Made by a program: the position numbers and the translations under genes. A stretch of 64,000 nt of DNA from Mangrovicoccus sp049603835 (GTDB lineage: Bacteria; Pseudomonadota; Alphaproteobacteria; Rhodobacterales; Rhodobacteraceae). The stretch is from contig JBMYSZ010000019.1 in assembly GCA_049603835.1 (NCBI GenBank), forward strand, positions 1-64,000, in the 5' to 3' direction. Below, one piece after another: positions 51,130-58,603 of this stretch; within the stretch, counting starts at the first letter, position 1, and each line of letters starts with the position of its first letter. Under the pieces are notes generated by a model that saw nothing but the letters and a program-made list of their open reading frames with translations, was not told the origin of the DNA and did no database searches.

Positions 51130-53484
51130 ATGGCACAGCTCGACCACCTGCAACTGATCCGTGCCCGCGTGCCGATCGCGCGCCGCAAAACCGGCGGTGG
51201 CGGTGCCCCGCCCGGACGCGGCGGCGGTCATGGCGGTGCCCTCCAGGCGGAGACCCGGACTGCAATGGCAGAGCAGCAAGCCGCAAAGCCAGCCGCCTTC
51301 GTCGACCCCTCTCTACTCCTTCGCGTACAAGTTGACGGTCATATCGCGGAGAGCGAGTGGGAAAGGCTCGGCCTCGCGGTCGTTTCGAGCGATGCGGATC
51401 GGACGGTCCTGCTCTTCTCTTCGACGGGGAACCTGACGGAGTTCATGGACCGCCTCAGTAAGTTCGATGCACCGCCAGTGAACCCGGATCAGAAGAATCC
51501 GAACTACGCCGGCCTCGTAGGGCGAATTGATGAGATCGGAGGGCTTGCTCCGCGGGATCGGCTCGGCCCGAAGATCAAGGCCGAGGGCTTCACCGAAGCT
51601 GAGGATCTCCAGGACGATGTGCGGTACATCCTCGACATCGAACTTTGGGAGTTCGGTACCCGGCCCCAGCGCGAAGCCAAGGTGGCGGAGATTGAACGCT
51701 TCCTGATCGCCCAGGGCGGGGCGGTTTACGATACCTATATCGGCCCCTCCATCACTGTGATGCGCGCAGAAGCGACGGGGCGCGGTCTCCGACCTCTCCT
51801 CGGCGTGCCCGAGATCGCGATTATCGACCTACCCCCAGAGCCGGATCTCGAAGCTCAGCCAATCGTGGCCTTAGACGCGGGCGGGGTGCCCCCTGTCCTC
51901 GAACCGGCGGAGGGTGCGCCGGTTATTGGCGTCCTCGACAGCGGTGTGAATGATCATCCCCTACTGAACGGGCTCGTCGTCGGTCGTCATCTCGGCGAGG
52001 GAATTGTGAGCGCTGCTGACGTTTGGGGACACGGCACATCTGTCGCAGGAGCGGCACTCTTCGGTGACCTACGCGACGCAATTCCGGCGGATACCCTGGA
52101 GCCGGTAGGACGGCTGGCTGTGGCCAAGGTCGTTGGCGACAACGGTCGGTTCCCAGAACGACGCACCGTGCCCCGGGTAATGGATACGGCAATCCGCACG
52201 CTACACGAGGACCTAGGCTGTAGGCTGTTCGTACTGTCTCTTGGAGATGCGAACGCGAACCTTGCCCAGGGTCGCGTCGGACCCTGGGCGGGCACCCTCG
52301 ACGCGCTCGCTCGCGAGCTCGACGTACTAATTGTCGTCTCCGCCGGCAATCGGGGGCGGCCGAGGCCCTTCATGGCAGCTACCTCCGAGGAGTTGGTAAC
52401 CGTCTACCCGACCTACCTGCTCGAGCCCGAAAACCGGTTGGCCGAGCCCGCGGGCGCCGCGAACGTCATTACGGTCGGCTCGGTGGCGGGAGGAACCGGC
52501 CTCGACGCTCGGCATGCACATGATGCAAATGTTCGACCGATTACGCACGAATGGGGTGAGCCCTCGCCTTTCACACGGGTCGGGCCTGGGGCAGGCGGCG
52601 TACGAAAGCCCGACGTAGTCGATCTCGGCGGCACAGCCGTCTTCGACGTGCCTTCGGTCAGCTTAGCCGGCGCGCCGCGTCTACCCGCAGCGGGGGTGAT
52701 CACTCTAAATCATCGCTACACCGAGCAGTTCCTAACTGCCGCCGGGGGCACCTCCTTCGCCGCGCCGCTGTTAAGTCACAAGGCCGCGCGCCTGCTACGT
52801 CGCATGCCCAATGCGTCGGCCAACCTCTTACGAGCGCTTTTGGTGGGCGCGGCGCGCTCGCCCGATGCCTTTGACCGTCGGTTGGCGGCGATGACCTCCG
52901 CCGAACGCGTCAGGATCGGAGGGAACGGGGTCGTTGATCCCAGCCGCGCCGCGTACTCGGATGACCATCGCGTTGTTCTCTACGCCGAGGACGCCTTGGA
53001 GATGGATCAATTCGCGGTGTATCGCTTACCAATCCCACCTGAGTTCAGAACGGGCGGGGACCGTACGATCCGGATCTCTCTTGCCTACGACCCACCTGTC
53101 CGTCGCACTCGTAATGACTATCTCGGCACCAAGATGGATTTCCGCCTCCTGCGCGGCATCGACGAGGCGGAGCTCTTTGAGCACTTCCGCAATAGAGACA
53201 TAGCTTTGGAGGGGGCTGCGCCAGCCGTGCCGGGCAGGTTCAAATGCAAGCTCCAACCCGGGTCGGGCGAGCGCGCAAATAATACACTTCAGACGGCATC
53301 CGTCACTTTCAAGCGTGATACGGGGCAGTATGGGGAGGTCTACTATCTCGTCGTACGGTGCCTGTCCCATTGGGCCGTGGACCAAGTTCTTGACCAGCGG
53401 TTCGCCGTCGTTGTGGAACTTGAGCATCAACCGGCGATCAGAATTTACAACCGCGTTCGTGAGCGAGTCCAAGTGCGAGGCTGA
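51130..53484 (+). CDS. ietS: Subtilisin-like serine protease of an IetAS-type defence module
   Basis: The 784-residue protein is a subtilase with an intact catalytic triad: Asp270 (GVLDSGVNDHP), His301 (WGHGTSVAGAAL) and Ser542 (GGTSFAAPLLS). The N-terminal 260 residues have no clear signal peptide, so it probably acts in the cytoplasm. A C-terminal extension of about 200 residues follows the catalytic domain. It starts 10 bases after the ATPase stop, so the two are co-transcribed. The start could be at 51094, but the ATG at 51130 has a nearby GGGG site. Confidence 0.8.
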   Translation: MAQLDHLQLIRARVPIARRKTGGGGAPPGRGGGHGGALQAETRTAMAEQQAAKPAAFVDPSLLLRVQVDGHIAESEWERLGLAVVSSDADRTVLLFSSTGNLTEFMDRLSKFDAPPVNPDQKNPNYAGLVGRIDEIGGLAPRDRLGPKIKAEGFTEAEDLQDDVRYILDIELWEFGTRPQREAKVAEIERFLIAQGGAVYDTYIGPSITVMRAEATGRGLRPLLGVPEIAIIDLPPEPDLEAQPIVALDAGGVPPVLEPAEGAPVIGVLDSGVNDHPLLNGLVVGRHLGEGIVSAADVWGHGTSVAGAALFGDLRDAIPADTLEPVGRLAVAKVVGDNGRFPERRTVPRVMDTAIRTLHEDLGCRLFVLSLGDANANLAQGRVGPWAGTLDALARELDVLIVVSAGNRGRPRPFMAATSEELVTVYPTYLLEPENRLAEPAGAANVITVGSVAGGTGLDARHAHDANVRPITHEWGEPSPFTRVGPGAGGVRKPDVVDLGGTAVFDVPSVSLAGAPRLPAAGVITLNHRYTEQFLTAAGGTSFAAPLLSHKAARLLRRMPNASANLLRALLVGAARSPDAFDRRLAAMTSAERVRIGGNGVVDPSRAAYSDDHRVVLYAEDALEMDQFAVYRLPIPPEFRTGGDRTIRISLAYDPPVRRTRNDYLGTKMDFRLLRGIDEAELFEHFRNRDIALEGAAPAVPGRFKCKLQPGSGERANNTLQTASVTFKRDTGQYGEVYYLVVRCLSHWAVDQVLDQRFAVVVELEHQPAIRIYNRVRERVQVRG

Positions 53485-53936
53485 ATTCTGGAAGAGACGC
53501 TACCCGAAGATGAGGCGGTTTCACCACTTATTCTCTGGTCTACTTGTCCTACCTGCATAGCGCAGTGAAACCTGCCCCATCCTAGAAGGATGATGAGGCC
53601 ATTGCCTTGGTTTCGCGACCGCAGCGATGGCCGACTTGGCGTTTGACCGCAATGGGCCGATTGTGTCTGACGAAGGTGGCGTTGGCTCGTGCTCGTGCTG
53701 CTACTGCACCAGTCCGTTCAGAGCCCTTTTCTGCCGCCCAGTCTAACTTGTTTTCATCAGCGTTCTCTCTATTCAAGTCTTTCGATCGTAACGCCAACGA
53801 AAAAGAACATGTAATTGAGACCGTCACATACAGTACGCGAGAGCAAACCGGCAACTGGCCTCCCGTCATAGAAAAGCAACATGGAGATTATCAAAGCGAC
53901 AAGAACCTGCAAAAGTACATATTTTCTCAGATTTAC
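53485..53936. other. Spacer between ietS and the IS element
   Basis: A short perfect stem CATCCT-AGA-AGGATG lies around 53579-53593, which may end the defence transcript although the T-run is missing. Open frames on both strands (53582-53869 minus, 53607-53984 plus) have no recognisable similarity and look like chance. No gene called. Confidence 0.4.
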
Positions 53937-54000
53937 AGAGGTGGTCGCGGGATTTCGGAGCAGGTGTTAAGCTGTAGCGCCTGATGAAGGCTGACCTGAT

Positions 54001-54309
54001 ATGACGGAACGGAAACGCTATTCTGCGGAGTTCAAGGCGAAGGTGGCCCTGGAAGCCATCCGCGAGGAGCTGACGACGGCTGAATTGGCCAAGAAATACA
54101 ACATTCACCCGACGATGATCAGCGGCTGGAAAAGGACAGCAATCGAGAACATGGCGTCGGCATTTGGCAGCGCCTCATCGGTCGAGCCGCAGATCTCCGA
54201 GAAGGAGGTGGAGAAGCTGCACGCAAAGATCGGCCAGTTAGTCGTGGAGCGGGATTTTTTGGCCGATGCCTCCAGTCTCATCCTCGGCACTGGAGGCAGA
54301 AAGCGGTGA
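54001..54309 (+). CDS. IS3-family transposase OrfA (HTH protein)
   Basis: The 102-residue product starts MTERKRYSAEFKAKVALEA and has a helix-turn-helix ELTTAELAKKYNIHPTMISGWK plus a leucine-zipper-like C-terminal helix. OrfA binds the ends, and with OrfB via -1 frameshift forms the active transposase. The stop overlaps the orfB start (GTGA). This half appears intact. Confidence 0.9.
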   Translation: MTERKRYSAEFKAKVALEAIREELTTAELAKKYNIHPTMISGWKRTAIENMASAFGSASSVEPQISEKEVEKLHAKIGQLVVERDFLADASSLILGTGGRKR

Positions 54310-55176
54310 GGAAGGACCACCCCGATCTCAGTATCCGTCGCCAGTGCAGCCTGCTCTCTCTGGCGCGATCCAGTCTCTACTATCACCCGCGCGGTGAAAG
54401 TGCCGAGACCTTGGCGTTCATGGAAATCATCGACCGGCAGTTCCTGGAGACGCCCTGGGTACGGCTCTCGACAGATGGCCCGCCACATGCAGAGACAAGG
54501 GCACAAATGCGGGCGGCATCGCGTCAGGCGGTTGATGAGGCTCATGCAGTTGGTGCCGATCTACCAGGAGCCGAAGACCAGCAAGAAACACCCGGAGCAC
54601 AAGGTATACCCGTACTTGCTCAAGGGCTTGGCCATCATCCGGCCCAACCAGGTTTGGTGCACGGACATCAGCTACATTCCGATGCGCCGAGGGTTCCTGT
54701 ACCTCGTCGCCATCATGGACTGGCATAGCCGCAAGGTGCTGAGTTGGCGGCTGTCGAACTCCATGGATGCGGGGTTCTGCGTCGAGGCCCTGAAAGAGGC
54801 GCTGGCAGGATACGGCACCCCCGAGATATTCAACTCCGACCAGGGATCGCAATTCACCAGCACCGGCTTCACCGAGGTGCTGCAGGACGCGAAGGTGAAG
54901 ATCTCGATGGACGGACGGGGGCGCTGGCCCCGCTCTCATCGTTTACAAGCAAACGACTGCCGCGCAACGGACAACCGGATGATCGAACGGCTCTGGCGAT
55001 CCCTGAAATACGAATGTGTCTACCTGAACGCCTTCGAGACCGGATCGGAGGCCCGGAACGGGATCGGTGCCTGGATCAACTATTACAACGAAAGACGCCC
55101 GCACTCATCGCATGGGCTGCTGACACCGAACGAGGCCTATGATAGCCGGGCCCCGAACCTCAAGGTTGCCGCCTGA
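54306..55176 (+). pseudogene. IS3-family transposase OrfB, frameshifted and with an internal insertion
   Basis: The first 50 codons read in one frame from GTG 54306 to FLETPW. An extra G in the GGG at 54457-54459 moves the rest (GSRQMARHMQRQGHKCGRHR onward) to another frame, ending at 55176. The DDE residues are Asp in WCTDISYI, Asp in NSDQGSQF and Glu in RMIERLWRS. Bases 54928-54969 add 14 residues where the family has one, so the spacing between the second D and E becomes 48 instead of 35. Both changes should abolish activity. Confidence 0.85.
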
Positions 55177-55327
55177 AATGAAACCAATGCTATAGCTTAG
55201 CCCGGCGGTAAACTCGTCGAGAATTCAGGACCACCTCTTTACTATGTACAGTCCAAGCTCTTTAGCCTGCGCTAAGAAGCTCTGGTTACCACGTTTGAGG
55301 ACCAATGTACTGTGGAGCCCACAAGCC

Positions 55328-55717
55328 TTATTCAGGAGAGGCTATTGCTTTCTTCTTAGTCAACTCTGCTGTTGATGTGTTAGCAACTTTGTCTTGAGCA
55401 TAGGTAATGTCCACCATTGCCTCTATTTGACCCTGAAGCTCTGTTAACCTGTTGAATACTTCATTGTTCGCACTTGCAATCAACGTGCTGGCAACTCCAG
55501 TCGCTTTGTCCGCAGCAGCTTCGCGAGCTTCTACAGCACCTACGCGAATGTCTGCGCGCAAAGATACTAATTCACTTTCGACTTTGCGCAGTCGTTCCTC
55601 TTGCTTATCAATGGCAGTCGCGATTGCATCGCAACCAGCCTTGAGTTCTCCAATAGTATTATTCAACCCCCAAAGTGTTTTTGCGAGTTCAGATAGTTTC
55701 TCTTTTGTGTCAAACAT
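55328..55717 (-). CDS. Coiled-coil protein paired with phasin
   Basis: The 129-residue protein is nearly all heptad coil, with LSELAKTLWGLNNTIGELK near the start, AIDKQEERLRKVESELVSLRADI in the middle, then Ala-rich helices. It overlaps the phasin gene upstream by 8 bases, so the two are co-translated. Function unknown; association with the phasin or PHA granules is inferred from coupling only. Confidence 0.7.
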   Translation of the reverse strand: MFDTKEKLSELAKTLWGLNNTIGELKAGCDAIATAIDKQEERLRKVESELVSLRADIRVGAVEAREAAADKATGVASTLIASANNEVFNRLTELQGQIEAMVDITYAQDKVANTSTAELTKKKAIASPE

Positions 55718-56381
55718 GGTTTATTACCTTGTTTGCTAAATCGGTTAAGCGTGTCGCGGTGTCCCTTAGTTGCAAAGTTTGTCTATCCAACGACCTCATT
55801 GCAGCGTAAATATGGATGTTTTCAATTAGACTGTCCTCGCTTTGCGTCGCCTCTTCTGCATGTTGAACTACTCTGCTGGTGCCTACTTTTAATGCAGCTG
55901 GCGCGTATCCAATAATGTCAGTCCCAGTCGCGAGTGTCTGTTCGGAAATTACCTCGGCGGCGGCTTTTTTCACAGCAGCAATTGCATCTTCTTGAATGTC
56001 TTTGCCTGCAGCAAGCAGCAGCTCCACGGTTTCCATTTGGACTTTTTTAGTGACCTCGGCAAAAGCGGCAATGGTCTCTGCATCCAACTCTGCCTGAGCT
56101 GAAGCAAAATCAGTCACCGCTTTAGTGTGCTCGGTGGGTTCTTCTTTCACAATTGCCACTGCTGCCAGCTTGGCCAGAGTCTCTTTGGTGAACTTGGAAG
56201 AAATGTCGGTGGACTTTTCAACGGCTTCAAATGCCACTTTGGACATCTTGTCGCCGAGTGTCGCTTGAGTTTTGAAAGCGTCCTGCAAGGCTTTTGTATC
56301 CATTGGAAACGAACCCATAAGGTCCTGCATCATTTTGGTCAGGCTGTTTGGGTTATTATCCGACAAAGAAGTCACCGTCAT
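55710..56381 (-). CDS. Phasin-like PHA granule protein
   Basis: The 223-residue protein resembles Rhodobacterales phasins: SLTKMMQDLMGSFPMDTKALQDAFKTQATLGDKMSKVAFEAVEKS, EEPTEHTKAVTDFASAQAELDAETIAAFAEVTKKVQMETVELLLAAGKD. Phasins coat polyhydroxyalkanoate granules and regulate their size. It has about 70 more C-terminal residues than the usual 145-residue form. It lies inside the integrated element, away from any pha genes. Confidence 0.8.
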   Translation of the reverse strand: MTVTSLSDNNPNSLTKMMQDLMGSFPMDTKALQDAFKTQATLGDKMSKVAFEAVEKSTDISSKFTKETLAKLAAVAIVKEEPTEHTKAVTDFASAQAELDAETIAAFAEVTKKVQMETVELLLAAGKDIQEDAIAAVKKAAAEVISEQTLATGTDIIGYAPAALKVGTSRVVQHAEEATQSEDSLIENIHIYAAMRSLDRQTLQLRDTATRLTDLANKVINHV

Positions 56382-56778
56382 ATTACGCTAGGGCTGTCCA
56401 ATGATACTCCATGTGATCGAGTGATACCAGTCGCCCAAGCTGCAATGTGAACTCGTTACATTGGTATCCAGTGTTATACTGTCATTACCTATCTGAAAAT
56501 ATTTGAAAATTCCTCTATAAGCCACCTTCGAATGAGGAGCTCCGTGTGTGAAATAGCAACGTTTGGCCTCCATGGTTGCTCCTAGCTATTGCCATTGTTG
56601 AACTATTTTTGGGCAGTCGGCAGCTTTGTGCGCTTGGCCGACTGATTGCCAGACAATTACGCTGCGTGGTCCTCAAATGGCTGCTTCGGTGATGCTGAAC
56701 AGCAGCACTAGCTAAGTTCACAAAGGGCCGCACTAGGCGCAACCAGCGCCTGGTACGAGCGACAGCAGGCGGCCACCA
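56382..56778. other. Spacer upstream of the phasin pair
   Basis: No gene is supported in these roughly 400 bases. The part nearest the phasin start is presumably its promoter region, but I find no strong hexamer pair. A single TTGCAGC-like half-site (AAGCTGCAAT, about 56438-56447) resembles half of a PhaR box; this is weak. Confidence 0.3.
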
Positions 56779-57327
56779 CTAGCGTGCGCCGAACTTGCCA
56801 AACATCGGACGCGAATTTGTCCAAAGAGCATCCTCAAGGTCTTGGACAAGGGCTGTATTTAACTTGCCGCGAACGACGGAGACCTCCACGGTTACTCTAT
56901 TTTCCGTATTGGGACACCATAGGTTCATCTTTAGTGCATATGTTCCTGCCGAGCAGTTGTTCAAATGCTGCGGAAGCCTGTTCCAAATTGTTCGTGAACT
57001 ACCAACATAGACGGTTTTGCTTCCAGCCACTCGGTTGTTTCGAGCCAGCTTGACGCCTTCTGGTGGTACGAACTCTTCAAAAGCCAGCTTCAACCGGTTT
57101 GCGCCATCTTGGTCATTCACTGAGAGGCGGTATATGGCCGCACAATCGATGTCCTCACCGAGCAATGGTGTGATCCAATCCCGGATCTGAGCAGCGTTGA
57201 TCCCCGCTCTAACCTGCTCGAATGTGAATTCTCTCTGAAATACATCCGCGAGCTGTGCGTTCTCGATAGCTGCAACTCGACTCCAAAGGTTTTGGCGAGC
57301 AATATCCAACACTGCATCATTAATCAA
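56779..57327 (-). CDS. GIY-YIG nuclease-like protein
   Basis: The 182-residue product has an N-terminal helical region (about 1-85) and a C-terminal GIY-YIG-like domain: KTVYVGSSRTIWNRLPQHL with the YVG, Arg and His positions, TYALKMNLW, and a closing LEDALWTNSRPMFGKFG with the expected Glu. The first GIY motif reads GVK, so the tyrosine may be missing. Role unknown: such proteins can be nucleases of mobile elements or restriction systems. It stands alone between the phasin pair and attR. Confidence 0.65.
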   Translation of the reverse strand: MINDAVLDIARQNLWSRVAAIENAQLADVFQREFTFEQVRAGINAAQIRDWITPLLGEDIDCAAIYRLSVNDQDGANRLKLAFEEFVPPEGVKLARNNRVAGSKTVYVGSSRTIWNRLPQHLNNCSAGTYALKMNLWCPNTENRVTVEVSVVRGKLNTALVQDLEDALWTNSRPMFGKFGAR

Positions 57328-57841
57328 ACTGTCGATCTCCTCAGTAGTGTCTCGATAGTATCGTCTAGCTAATTTCGAGACGGAACACCAAGGCAGCCTT
57401 AAATTTGGTATCTTTTCTGAATATCAAGGATATGGGCTGTAACCGCAGCATCTCAAAATGCTTCCCCATGGCTGCTTCGCGCCGGTCCCGCCAGTTGGCG
57501 GCGGAACAGCGAGAGGCCAGTGTGCACGACCGACTGCTCTGGCCAGGCTGCCATGGCCGTTGGGGTTTGCAACCATTTTGGGCGACCGGCTTGCTAACGT
57601 TTTAGGTGGCAGGTTTACGTCTATTGCAAGTAGCCCATTCCTGACCGCCTAGGGTGCTGGGTTTCACCGCAATATATCACTAACCGGCCCGCTAGGGACT
57701 GGGCCTTCTAATTTGGTCCAGGCTGACGCTATTGAGGCCGATTCGTGGCCAGGCGTTCGTTTCCCATGTTGCGGTTGTGTTCATGTTTTGTCCTGGGAAA
57801 TTATTTGGCTAACATTTTGATAACCTGTCTGTTCGGGCCGC
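57328..57841. other. Gene-free stretch before attR
   Basis: About 510 bases carrying only short chance frames. It contains no promoter or RNA that I can support. The last 40 bases before the repeat share nothing with the tRNA 5' half, as expected for the right junction of the element. Confidence 0.4.
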
Positions 57842-57890
57842 CTTTTAATCAGTGGGTCACAGGTTCGAATCCTGTACTGCTCACCACTGA
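57842..57890. repeat. attR: partial tRNA-Lys 3' repeat
   Basis: This is the second copy of the 49-base repeat (48 of 49 identical to 19947-19995). It has no 5' tRNA half, so it is not a working gene. The single change, T at 57878, falls in the acceptor-arm copy where G pairs with C in the intact tRNA. Confidence 0.92.
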
Positions 57891-57966
57891 CTTCCAAATT
57901 GGAATATAGTCGTGGTGATATAACGCGTTAGGGAATTTCCCCGCCTGATAAAGTTGCTATCTGCAA

Positions 57967-58599
57967 TCAGGCTCTGCGGCGACGCAAGATCCATCCAAGG
58001 CCGAAAAAGACCAGGCAAAACACCAGCCCTGTGCCATAGATCGTGCCATAGAATTTGGCCCGCGCCGGAACCTCCATATCATTGAGGAAGGGATAGGGCA
58101 GACCGGTGGTCACTGTTCCGATCGGTTTGGCATTGAGGGGCTGCACCACCAGCTCGGCCCAGATCACATAGACGATAACCAGCGCTGCCAGGCCCAGAGC
58201 CGCCGGAATCACCCGCCGGAAACCACGTTTCAGGCCAAAGAAATCGATCCACATCAGCACCGGCCCCACCAGATGCAGGTAATATTCGCGGTAAGGTTTC
58301 GGGGTATTATCGCCATTGACCAGGCTAGGATCGATGAAAAACAGCCGCCAATAGGAAAACACCACCAGGCCATTGATCACCGCGAGCACTGACAGAGCCA
58401 GATCGCCCCGCCCATCGGGCTTCCCCCAGCCAGGCAGCAGCATAAAGATCGCCGCCAGCGTATTACCGGTCAGCCCCCAGATGGTGAGATAGCGAAACTG
58501 CGCGCCAAAAGCATCGTAATCGGCCGACCGCGCCACATCCACCGAATAGGCCAGAGCCAAAACGCAGATGATGATCCGGAAAATCGTAACTTTCGACAT
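57967..58599 (-). CDS. Pr6Pr-type integral membrane protein
   Basis: The 210-residue protein has about six membrane segments (IFRIIICVLALAYSV, YLTIWGLTGNTLAAIFML, ALSVLAVINGLVVFSYW, LVGPVLMWIDFFG, AALGLAALVIVYVIWAE, GTGLVFCLVFFGLGWIL) and the conserved YLHLVGPVLMW and GLPYPFLNDM motifs of the Pr6Pr (FAR-17a/AIG1-like) group. Function is unknown; it may be a lipid or fatty-acyl hydrolase. It is 4 bases after dxs and is the first core gene past the element. Confidence 0.8.
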   Translation of the reverse strand: MSKVTIFRIIICVLALAYSVDVARSADYDAFGAQFRYLTIWGLTGNTLAAIFMLLPGWGKPDGRGDLALSVLAVINGLVVFSYWRLFFIDPSLVNGDNTPKPYREYYLHLVGPVLMWIDFFGLKRGFRRVIPAALGLAALVIVYVIWAELVVQPLNAKPIGTVTTGLPYPFLNDMEVPARAKFYGTIYGTGLVFCLVFFGLGWILRRRRA

Positions 58600-58603
58600 T
58601 GGG

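Larger units (their letters stand above)
53937..55238 (+). mobile_element. IS3-family insertion sequence, decayed
   Basis: The 1302-bp element has matching ends AGAGGTGGTC (53937-53946) and GACCACCTCT (55229-55238), flanked by the 4-base direct repeat TTAC (53933-53936 and 55239-55242). It contains orfA and an interrupted orfB in the -1 relation typical of IS3. A base insertion at 54457-54459 and a 39-base net insertion in the catalytic region show it is defective. It lies between the defence genes and the phasin pair. Confidence 0.85.
19947..57890. mobile_element. Integrated prophage/island in tRNA-Lys, about 37.9 kb, with cargo
   Basis: A 49-bp direct repeat with a single mismatch flanks the region, and the left copy is the 3' part of a complete tRNA-Lys gene. 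A tyrosine integrase and xis lie just inside the left end. Bases 20030-49505 hold an ordered HK97-like siphovirus genome. Bases 49506-57841 hold an AAA ATPase/subtilase module, a decayed IS3 element, a phasin pair and a GIY-YIG protein. Core genes resume 76 bases beyond the right repeat. Structural, replication and regulatory modules all look open, so the phage could be functional, but that is not shown. Confidence 0.88.

Noticed and set aside
53582..53984. Frames on both strands between ietS and the IS
   Set aside because: They overlap each other, have biased composition and one runs into the IS end; no support for a gene.
57842..57890. Second tRNA gene at 57842
   Set aside because: Only the anticodon-to-3' part is present, there is no 5' half, and one base would break the acceptor arm. 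It is the attR repeat.
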